From: Flavobacteriaceae bacterium
GTDB taxonomy: Bacteria; Bacteroidota; Bacteroidia; Flavobacteriales; Flavobacteriaceae
DNA: 5,370 nt
Assembly (NCBI GenBank): GCA_019090365.1
Contig: JAHRWC010000236.1
Span: 1 to 5,370, forward strand
Reading direction: 5' to 3'
Shown here: piece after piece, positions 1 to 5,370 of the stretch
Layout of the letters: the number at the start of each line of letters is the position of its first letter
Numbering within the stretch: the first letter of the stretch is position 1
The notes under the pieces: generated by a model
Database searches by the model: none
Told to the model about the DNA's origin: nothing
Seen by the model: only the letters and a program-made list of their open reading frames with translations
Translations under genes and position numbers: made by a program

Positions 1-1013
1 GTGATGGTAGAATTACAATGATTGATACCTATACTAATGTTCCAACAATTGTTGCTGAAGTAAAAGGTGGGTTTGATTCTCGTTCAGTTGAAGTATCTAA
101 ATTTAAAGGATTTGAAGACAAATATCTAGTATTTGGTGGTTATAGTCCAAGTCATATCGCAATTTTAGATGCTCAAACGTTAGAACCTTTAAGTGTAACT
201 CCTACTGCAGGAAATGCTTGTGATGGTGATAAAGAGTTTATTGAAGAAGCTCGTGTTGCAGCTATCGTAGCTTCGCATACAGACCCTGTTTGGATTTGTA
301 ATGTGAAAGAAACAGGAATGGTTTGGATTGTAGATTATACAGATCCTAGAAACCCAGGAATGACGCAAATACCAACAGCAAGATACTTACATGATGGTGG
401 TTGGGATTCTACTGGGAAATATTTCCTAGTTGCTGCAAATGCAAGTAATAAAATTGTAGTAATTGATGTGCCAAATAAAAAATTGGTGAAAATTATTGAA
501 ACAGGTATTAAACCTCATCCAGGAAGAGGAACAAATATTAAAAATGATTTAGGAAACTTATGGGTTACTTCTCACTTAGGTGAAAATAAACTTTCATTTA
601 TTAAAACAAATCCAGGTGAAGGCCAATGGACTGTTGTAAAAGAAGTTAAAGCTGCTGGAGAAGGTGGTGGAGCATTGTTTGTTAAATCACATCCAAAATC
701 TAAACACCTATGGGTTGATAGAACTTTAAACCCTGATGCAGCTCTTAATTCGGCTGTAGATGTATTTGATGTTAAAACATTAGAGCTTAAGAAAACAATT
801 CCAGCACCTGAAGGTGTTGATGGTAGAGCTGTACATTTCGAATACAATGAAAAAGGTGACGAAGTATGGGTTTCTTACTTTATGGGTGAAAAAAGTGCCA
901 TTGTTATTTACAATGATAAAACACTAGCAGTAAAAGAAATTATTCAAGGTGACTGGGTTGAAAATCCAACTGGAAAATTCAACGTTAACAACACAACTCA
1001 CGACATTTACTAA
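1..1013 (+). CDS. nirS: Cytochrome cd1 nitrite reductase (NirS), C-terminal part; 5' end outside window
   Basis: This periplasmic enzyme reduces nitrite to nitric oxide at a haem d1 centre, the defining step of denitrification. About 336 residues of the C-terminal d1 beta-propeller are visible. The frame is open from base 3 (reading DGRITMID), and DGR.xMID is an internal propeller motif of NirS. The ATG at 18 is therefore an internal methionine, and the haem c domain and true start lie upstream. Counting from that methionine, the two active-site histidines that protonate nitrite in Pseudomonas NirS (His327 and His369 there) match His87 in RVAAIVASH and His125 in LHDGGWD. KPHPGRG, WVTSHLG, HPKSKHLWVD and the terminal PTGKFNVNNTTHDIY also follow NirS closely. 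The C-terminus is complete and no frameshift is seen. The paralogues NirF and NirN, which act in d1 synthesis, are the alternatives, but both catalytic histidines and the end-to-end match favour NirS. The proximal d1 ligand histidine is outside the window. Confidence 0.95.
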   Translation, partial: DGRITMIDTYTNVPTIVAEVKGGFDSRSVEVSKFKGFEDKYLVFGGYSPSHIAILDAQTLEPLSVTPTAGNACDGDKEFIEEARVAAIVASHTDPVWICNVKETGMVWIVDYTDPRNPGMTQIPTARYLHDGGWDSTGKYFLVAANASNKIVVIDVPNKKLVKIIETGIKPHPGRGTNIKNDLGNLWVTSHLGENKLSFIKTNPGEGQWTVVKEVKAAGEGGGALFVKSHPKSKHLWVDRTLNPDAALNSAVDVFDVKTLELKKTIPAPEGVDGRAVHFEYNEKGDEVWVSYFMGEKSAIVIYNDKTLAVKEIIQGDWVENPTGKFNVNNTTHDIY

Positions 1014-1026
1014 TATTTATTAAACT

Positions 1027-1057
1027 ATTCATCCTGCTGATATTCAGCAGGATGAAT
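1027..1057 (+). terminator. Perfect 14-bp hairpin after nirS, possible terminator or mRNA-processing stem
   Basis: The arms ATTCATCCTGCTGA (1027-1040) and TCAGCAGGATGAAT (1044-1057) are exact reverse complements around a 3-base TAT loop, starting 14 bases after the nirS stop. The stem should be stable, with six G-C pairs. The sequence after it (TCTAAAATTTATT) is not a true U-tract, and neither is the sequence on the opposite strand. It may be a weak terminator, a partial attenuator that lowers expression of the downstream receptor, or a 3'-end stabiliser of nirS mRNA. The receptor ATG follows 16 bases after the stem, leaving little space for a separate promoter. Confidence 0.55.
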
Positions 1058-1073
1058 TCTAAAATTTATTAAG

Positions 1074-3074
1074 ATGAGGTTATTTTTTATATCCTTAGGG
1101 ATTCTATTTGCTTCAGTTACTCAACTTTTTGGACAAGAAAAGGTTCAGGATAGTACGAAAGTTGAAAAGCTAGATGAAGTAATTATAACGGCGCAATATT
1201 CGCCACAGACTGAAAAAAATGCAGTTTACAAAGTAAACATTATTAGTTCAGAAACTATAAAACAAAAAGCAGCCTCTAATCTTAGAGAAATTTTGCAACA
1301 AGAATTAAATATCAATTTAGAACAAAATTCAGTTTTTGGTTCAAGTATTGAAATTCAAGGTGTTTCAAAAGAAAATGTGAAAATATTAATTGACGGTACA
1401 CCGATTATTGGTAGATTAAATGGTGTAATCGATTTAAATCAGATTAATCTTAATACGATTGAAAAAATCGAAATCATTGAAGGCCCCGTTTCTGTATTTT
1501 ACGGAACTGATGCCATGGGTGGTGTAATCAATTTAATTACTAAAAAAGAACAAAACGAAACCCTTTCCGGTAATGTTTCAGCTCTTTATGAAAGCATTGA
1601 TGCAACAAAAGTTGATGCTACAGTTGGTTACAAATTCGACAAAAATACCATCCGAATTAATGGAGGTTATTATCACTTCAATGGTCATTCCACTAATGAT
1701 TCTCCAAGAAATTTAAATTGGGAAGAAAGACAACAATATTTTGGTGACTTTATGGTGAGTAGAGAGTTTAAAGATTTAACATTGCGATATAATGCAAATC
1801 TTTCAAACGAAAAATTATTATCCATTGGAGAACCCGATCGTTTTGGACGTATTCAAGATATCGATTATTATACAAGAAGAATAAATAATACGCTTAGTTT
1901 ACAAGGAAAAGTTTCAGAAACTCTTTTTTTAGATGCAACGGGTTCATATTTAGATTACAGAAGATATCACGATACATTTAATGTAGATCCTGAAACTTCA
2001 GAAAGCACATTATCATTAACTGATCCTAAAGAAACTAACACTGTAAAATATCGATACGCAGGAATAAAATCTCAATTAGGAAAAAGCAATGCTTCTAGTA
2101 AACTTAATTATGCTGGAGGGTTTGATTTTAATTCTGAAACTTCACAAGGAGAACGAATTTTAAACCTAAAACAATCTATTGAAACGGTTGCCCTTTTTGG
2201 GAGTTTCAATTATAAAATAACCGAAGGGTTTGAAATTCAACCTGCAGCACGTTATACATGGAATAGCAGTTATGGAAATTTATTTTCGCCAGCTGTAAAT
2301 TCAAAAATAAACATCAACGAAAATAATACGATTCGTCTTTCTTATGCTAGAGGATTTAGAGCTCCTTCATTAAAAGAATTATTCCTAGATTTTCATATAA
2401 GTGCAGGTCCAAATACCTTTATTATTTCTGGAAATGAAGATCTTGAAGTTGAAGAATCTCATAGCGCAAATTTACACTATACATTCAGAAAAAATTGGGG
2501 TACTGAAAGTTCAATAAAAATTGAACCTTCTGCTTTTTATAATGATATTACCAATCTTATTGCCTTAAGTGAAATGGTAAATTTTAAAAGAAATTATATA
2601 AATATTGATACCTTTAAATCCTTGGGAGGAAAATTAGATGTTACATATCAACCAATCAAGCCATTATCAATAAAAGCTGGATTTTCATATGTAGGTAGAT
2701 ATAATAAATTCAATGAAGATTTTGAAAGTGATGAATTTTTATATGCGCCTGAAATATCTTCAAACATTAATTATAATATAGAAAAAGCTGCATTAAACTT
2801 TTCACTATATTATAAATATTCAGGAGAGAGAACTGGATATTTTATTGATGAAGACACAAACGAATTAAATGAAACAACTAGAGATAGTTTTAATAACCTT
2901 GATGCAACAATTTCAAAATCATTTTTAAATAATATGTTTTCAGCTTCCGTTGGAGTTAAAAATATATTAGACGTAGAAGATGTTGAAACAACCAATGAAA
3001 TAGGGGAAGCTCATTCGCGCGATATGCAACTTTGGGGTAGATCCTTTTTTATAAGAACAAGTTTTAATTTTTAA
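1074..3074 (+). CDS. TonB-dependent outer-membrane receptor, possibly haem or iron-complex uptake
   Basis: This is a complete 666-residue TonB-dependent receptor that would import a scarce ligand across the outer membrane using TonB-ExbBD energy. Residues 1 to about 21 are a signal peptide (hydrophobic core FFISLGILFASV, probable cleavage near FGQ). A TonB-box-like DEVIITA lies at 34-40. The plug covers roughly 43-157 and has the usual LIDGTP (105-110), IEKIEIIEGP (129-138) and YGTDAMGGVINLIT (143-156) motifs. The rest is a 22-strand-type barrel ending in RTSFNF, with the expected C-terminal aromatic. FRAP at 428-431, His441 and GNEDL at 453-457 resemble the FRAP/His/NPxL arrangement of haem receptors such as HmuR/HemR, although FRAP also occurs in B12 and siderophore receptors. 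It shows no Met- or His-rich copper motif. The length is normal for a receptor without the SusC-type N-terminal extension. No SusD, HmuY or sigma/anti-sigma partner is adjacent. The only plausible start is the ATG preceding the signal peptide. Family is certain; the ligand is inferred. Confidence 0.93.
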   Translation: MRLFFISLGILFASVTQLFGQEKVQDSTKVEKLDEVIITAQYSPQTEKNAVYKVNIISSETIKQKAASNLREILQQELNINLEQNSVFGSSIEIQGVSKENVKILIDGTPIIGRLNGVIDLNQINLNTIEKIEIIEGPVSVFYGTDAMGGVINLITKKEQNETLSGNVSALYESIDATKVDATVGYKFDKNTIRINGGYYHFNGHSTNDSPRNLNWEERQQYFGDFMVSREFKDLTLRYNANLSNEKLLSIGEPDRFGRIQDIDYYTRRINNTLSLQGKVSETLFLDATGSYLDYRRYHDTFNVDPETSESTLSLTDPKETNTVKYRYAGIKSQLGKSNASSKLNYAGGFDFNSETSQGERILNLKQSIETVALFGSFNYKITEGFEIQPAARYTWNSSYGNLFSPAVNSKININENNTIRLSYARGFRAPSLKELFLDFHISAGPNTFIISGNEDLEVEESHSANLHYTFRKNWGTESSIKIEPSAFYNDITNLIALSEMVNFKRNYINIDTFKSLGGKLDVTYQPIKPLSIKAGFSYVGRYNKFNEDFESDEFLYAPEISSNINYNIEKAALNFSLYYKYSGERTGYFIDEDTNELNETTRDSFNNLDATISKSFLNNMFSASVGVKNILDVEDVETTNEIGEAHSRDMQLWGRSFFIRTSFNF

Positions 3075-3096
3075 AAGACTATAAATAAACACGATT

Positions 3097-4371
3097 ATGA
3101 AAAAAATTCTATTAACATTATTCGTTGTCATTTTTACAACGAATCTGTCTGCTCAGCAGTTTGATTTATCTGCAGAATTAAGACCTCGGTATGAAAACAC
3201 ATTTGGTATAAAAACCTTACGAACAAAAGGACAAGAAGCTAATAATTTTGTTTCTCAAAGAACTCGAATAAATTTTGATTTCAAACAAGACAAATTAAAA
3301 TTTAAAGTATCACTTCAAAACGTTCGTGTTTGGGGAGATGTAAGTACTTTATCTGCAGATGATAATGCAACTGCATTACATGAAGCTTGGGGTGAAGCTG
3401 TTCTTTCTGAAAAAATATCTTTAAAATTAGGTCGTCAAGAAATCTCTTATGACGATCAAAGAATATTTGGTAGTGTAGGTTGGGCGCAACAAGCAAGAAG
3501 TCATGATGCCTTTTTAGCAAAATTTACTCCTAACAAAAACCACAAAATTGATGTTGGTATTGCATATAATTCTGATAGTCAAGCAGCACTTGATACAGGA
3601 TATAGTAATGCAGCAGGTTACAAAACATTTCAATATGCTTGGTACCATGGTGATTTTAATAAATTCGGACTTAGTTTCTTGTTGTTAAATACAGGAATTG
3701 AATTTGAAGATGCAAACGACAACAATAAATTAACAGTCGATTTTATGCAAACTGTTGGACCTAGATTTACGTATAAATCGGGTGATTTCAAAGCAAATGC
3801 AGCTGCATACTTTCAAACTGGTAAAATAGTTGATACTGATGTAAGTGCTTCTTATTTTGCAGCTAATTTTGGTTATAAAATAAATGATAATTTTTCAGCA
3901 GGAATTGGAGGGGAATATCTTTCAGGTACTGATATGAACGACACAAGTGGAAAAATAAAATCATTTTCACCTCTATTCGGAACCAACCATAAATTTAATG
4001 GATGGATGGATTATTTCTATGTTGGAAATCATGCAAACAATGTTGGTTTAACAGATTTAAGTGCAACGATTTCTTATAAAAAAGATAAATTTTCAGCTAA
4101 AATAATTCCTCATTTCTTTTCTTCAGCTGCAGATGTTATAGACATGAATGGAGATAAAATGGAAGCTAATTTAGGAACTGAAATAGATTTTACATTAGGA
4201 TATAAACTTTCAAATACAATTTCATTAAATGCTGGGTATTCTAAAATGTTTGCAACAGAAACAATGGAAGCTATAAAAGGCGGTGATAAAGATGCTAATA
4301 ATAGTTGGGGATGGGTAATGTTTACCTTTAAACCAAAATTATTCTCTTATTCTCCTCCTCCAGTTGAATAA
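3097..4371 (+). CDS. Alginate-export-family (AlgE-like) outer-membrane porin
   Basis: This 424-residue beta-barrel protein starts with a signal peptide (MKKILLTLFVVIFTTNLSAQ, cleavage probably at SA/QQ). The recognisable alginate-export family signatures are LRPRYEN at 28-34, SQRTRINF at 53-60, LGRQEISYDDQRIFG at 111-125 with SHDAF at 135-139, and the late HKFNGWMDYF block at 298-307. Family members form monomeric barrels; Pseudomonas AlgE exports anionic alginate through an arginine-lined pore. Conserved arginines here (29, 31, 55, 57, 77, 113, 122) suggest an anion-selective channel. No alginate synthesis gene is in view, so polysaccharide export is unlikely. In this setting nitrate or nitrite passage is a reasonable inference, not a demonstrated role. 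It begins 22 bases after the TonB receptor stop, so the two probably share a transcript, and a strong terminator follows. Unusually, it ends in a SYSPPPVE tail beyond the last aromatic strand. Confidence 0.85.
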   Translation: MKKILLTLFVVIFTTNLSAQQFDLSAELRPRYENTFGIKTLRTKGQEANNFVSQRTRINFDFKQDKLKFKVSLQNVRVWGDVSTLSADDNATALHEAWGEAVLSEKISLKLGRQEISYDDQRIFGSVGWAQQARSHDAFLAKFTPNKNHKIDVGIAYNSDSQAALDTGYSNAAGYKTFQYAWYHGDFNKFGLSFLLLNTGIEFEDANDNNKLTVDFMQTVGPRFTYKSGDFKANAAAYFQTGKIVDTDVSASYFAANFGYKINDNFSAGIGGEYLSGTDMNDTSGKIKSFSPLFGTNHKFNGWMDYFYVGNHANNVGLTDLSATISYKKDKFSAKIIPHFFSSAADVIDMNGDKMEANLGTEIDFTLGYKLSNTISLNAGYSKMFATETMEAIKGGDKDANNSWGWVMFTFKPKLFSYSPPPVE

Positions 4372-4392
4372 AATTTTTTATGTTTAGTTAAT

Positions 4393-4434
4393 AAGCCAGG
4401 TCTATAATTATATCTTTATAGCTCTGGCTTTTTT
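4393..4434 (+). terminator. Rho-independent terminator after the porin gene
   Basis: The left arm (4393-4406, AAGCCAGGTCTATA) pairs with the right arm (4417-4430, TATAGCTCTGGCTT) with one G-U wobble and one T-C mismatch, around a loop of about 10 bases. Six T residues run through 4429-4434. The strong GCCAG/CTGGC base next to the U-run is a classic intrinsic terminator, placed about 20 bases after the porin stop. It should end the receptor-porin transcript and separate it from norQ. Confidence 0.85.
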
Positions 4435-4448
4435 AAACCCTTATACAC

Positions 4449-5225
4449 ATGAGCTCAACTCCTTATTATCATCCCGTTGGCAAAGAAATTGAAGTCTTTG
4501 AACAATCCTATCAAAATAAAATTCCCTTTTTATTAAAAGGACCAACTGGTACCGGAAAATCTCGATTTATAGAATACATGGCAAGTGTTTTAGATAAAAA
4601 ATTGATAACAATTGCATGTCATGAAGAAACCTCTTCTACCGATTTAATTGGAAGATATATCATTAAAGGAACTGAAGCTGTATGGATTGACGGACCTCTA
4701 ACAAAAGCGGTAAAAGAAGGCGCTATAATTTATCTTGATGAAATTGCTGAAGCTAGACCCGATGTTATTGTTGCAATACACTCTTTAACCGATCACCGAC
4801 GAGAACTATATATAGATAAATTAGGTTCTACGATTAAAGCGCATAATGATTTTATGTTGGTTGCTTCATTTAATCCTGGCTATCAAAAAGGATTTAAAGA
4901 ATTAAAACCTTCAACAAGACAACGTTTTGTTGCACTTTCGTTTGGTTATCCTTCTGAAAAAATTGAAGCCGATATTCTTGTAAATGAAACGGATATCGAT
5001 AATGCAATTGCTAAAAAGTTAGTGAATATTGCAAATAAAATTAGAAATCTTACCGAACTAGGTTTAACTGAAACAGTATCTACACGTTTATTAGTTGATG
5101 CTGCAAAACTTATTAAAAGCGGATTGCCAAAACGACTTTCTGTAGAAGTTGCCATTGTTGAACCACTTACAGATGATCTTGACATCATTGATGCCTTAAA
5201 GGATTTATGTAATTTAATGATCTAA
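4449..5225 (+). CDS. norQ: NorQ/NirQ (CbbQ family) MoxR-class AAA+ ATPase
   Basis: This complete 258-residue cytoplasmic AAA+ ATPase belongs to the CbbQ/NirQ/NorQ/GpvN family, whose members form hexamers and work with a VWA-domain partner (NorD or CbbO) to remodel and activate a target metalloenzyme. For NorQ the target is cytochrome-c-type nitric oxide reductase, where it is needed for assembly or iron insertion. Visible motifs are Walker A GPTGTGKS (31-38), the family-typical TSSTDLIGRY (61-70), Walker B IIYLDE (93-98), sensor 1 in ASFNPG (Asn142), an arginine-finger region STRQRF (155-160) and a sensor-2-like STRLLVDAA (211-219). The C-terminal part matches the CbbQ C-terminal domain. Length is normal for the family and the ATG at 4449 gives the expected N-terminus. 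Motifs alone cannot separate NorQ from CbbQ or GpvN; nirS upstream, the probable norD downstream and no RuBisCO gene favour NorQ. The start lies only 14 bases after the preceding terminator's U-run. Confidence 0.9.
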   Translation: MSSTPYYHPVGKEIEVFEQSYQNKIPFLLKGPTGTGKSRFIEYMASVLDKKLITIACHEETSSTDLIGRYIIKGTEAVWIDGPLTKAVKEGAIIYLDEIAEARPDVIVAIHSLTDHRRELYIDKLGSTIKAHNDFMLVASFNPGYQKGFKELKPSTRQRFVALSFGYPSEKIEADILVNETDIDNAIAKKLVNIANKIRNLTELGLTETVSTRLLVDAAKLIKSGLPKRLSVEVAIVEPLTDDLDIIDALKDLCNLMI

Positions 5226-5245
5226 TAATCAAGTCTTTCAATTAG

Positions 5246-5261
5246 AATTACAACTGTAATT
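5246..5261. promoter_or_regulatory. 16-bp perfect dyad in the norQ-norD gap, candidate regulator site
   Basis: AATTAC-AACT-GTAATT is a perfect inverted repeat with a 4-base centre, in the 62-base gap between norQ and the next gene, about 26 bases before that gene's ATG. Its geometry (ATTAC-N4-GTAAT) equals that of FNR/DNR-type boxes, but the half-site differs from the canonical TTGAT. Because CRP/FNR-family regulators commonly control nir and nor genes, an operator is plausible. It could equally be a weak AT-rich hairpin (a short T-run follows) or chance in AT-rich DNA. Confidence 0.3.
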
Positions 5262-5287
5262 TTCAACATGAAATAAAGACAAAATAT

Positions 5288-5370
5288 ATGTTTGAATTCG
5301 AACCAGATGAGTATATTTTCACAAAGCTAGCATTTTTCTTTAAAAAACGAAAGAAGAAACGTAAAGCTGA
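5288..5370 (+). CDS. norD: Probable NorD, N-terminal fragment; 3' end outside window
   Basis: An ATG at 5288 opens a frame that continues to the window edge: 27 codons beginning MFEFEPDEYIFTKLAFFF and followed by a strongly basic KKRKKKRKA stretch. An acidic start with an aromatic helix and then a basic segment fits the beginning of the NorD/CbbO family of VWA-domain proteins that partner NorQ, and norQ-norD is the usual gene order. The metal-binding MIDAS motif that would prove this lies near the C-terminus, far beyond the window. Identification is therefore mainly from position and general resemblance. There is no clear Shine-Dalgarno; the leader is A-rich, as at the other starts here. The 62-base gap after norQ argues against translational coupling but not against a shared transcript. 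Confidence 0.6.
   Translation, partial: MFEFEPDEYIFTKLAFFFKKRKKKRKA

Noticed and set aside
18..20. ATG at 18 as the start of a complete 331-residue protein
   Set aside because: The frame is open upstream to base 3 and encodes DGRIT, which continues the NirS propeller motif; the methionine is internal.
572..847. Reverse-strand open frame of 91 codons inside nirS
   Set aside because: It lies wholly within a well-identified gene, has no recognisable family and looks like an antisense shadow of its codon pattern.
1014..1073. Separate promoter for the TonB receptor
   Set aside because: No TAnnTTTG -7 element with a TTG at suitable spacing could be found; the gap is mostly occupied by the hairpin.
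2810..2995. Reverse-strand open frame of 61 codons inside the TonB receptor
   Set aside because: It overlaps a conserved receptor region and its Ser/Val-rich translation has no domain features.
1074..3074. Copper receptor (OprC/NosA type) linked to N2O reductase
   Set aside because: No Met/His-rich or CxxxM-type copper-binding stretch is visible and no nos gene is in the window; not excluded, but unsupported.
3302..3520. Reverse-strand open frame of 72 codons inside the porin gene
   Set aside because: It is antisense to the most conserved part of the porin and shows no recognisable motif.
3097..4371. True alginate exporter in a polysaccharide biosynthesis locus
   Set aside because: No alginate synthesis, epimerase or acetylation genes are nearby; the family also contains general anion-type porins.
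4946..5188. Reverse-strand open frame of 80 codons inside norQ, with a hydrophobic stretch
   Set aside because: It is fully antisense to the CbbQ C-terminal domain; the hydrophobic run comes from complementing charged and Asn/Ile codons.
5268..5276. Tiny ATG-AAA-TAA frame upstream of norD as a leader peptide
   Set aside because: Two codons in AT-rich DNA are expected by chance and no attenuator structure accompanies them.

Overview
The window looks like part of a denitrification gene cluster from a member of the Bacteroidota, most likely a flavobacterium. The DNA is AT-rich, start codons are preceded by A/T-rich sequence without clear Shine-Dalgarno motifs, and the outer-membrane proteins have Bacteroidota-style short signal peptides (ending in FGQ or SAQ) and a TonB-dependent receptor. 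All genes read on the + strand. This placement rests on style and recalled family resemblance, not on a database search.

Layout. (1) 1-1013: the C-terminal part of nirS, the cytochrome cd1 nitrite reductase; its start lies off the left edge. (2) 1027-1057: a perfect 14-bp hairpin with no good U-tract. (3) 1074-3074: a complete TonB-dependent outer-membrane receptor. (4) 3097-4371: a complete alginate-export-family (AlgE-like) outer-membrane porin, 22 bp behind the receptor and probably co-transcribed with it. (5) 4393-4434: a convincing rho-independent terminator. (6) 4449-5225: norQ/nirQ, a MoxR-class AAA+ ATPase of the CbbQ/NirQ/NorQ family. (7) 5246-5261: a perfect AT-rich dyad between genes. 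(8) 5288 to the right edge: the first 27 codons of what is probably norD, the VWA-domain partner of NorQ.

How they fit together. NirS reduces nitrite to nitric oxide in the periplasm. NorQ and NorD form the chaperone pair that activates cytochrome-c-type nitric oxide reductase, which removes that NO; the norCB structural genes are not in view. Between these two modules sit two outer-membrane proteins with no textbook place in denitrification: a TonB receptor, whose FRAP motif, following histidine and N-x-x-L-like motif resemble haem receptors, and an AlgE-type porin that could pass small anions such as nitrate or nitrite. The most interesting hypothesis is that this two-gene block supplies metal, haem or substrate to the cd1/NOR pathway. 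No unambiguous new system, mobile element, RNA gene or CRISPR array is present.
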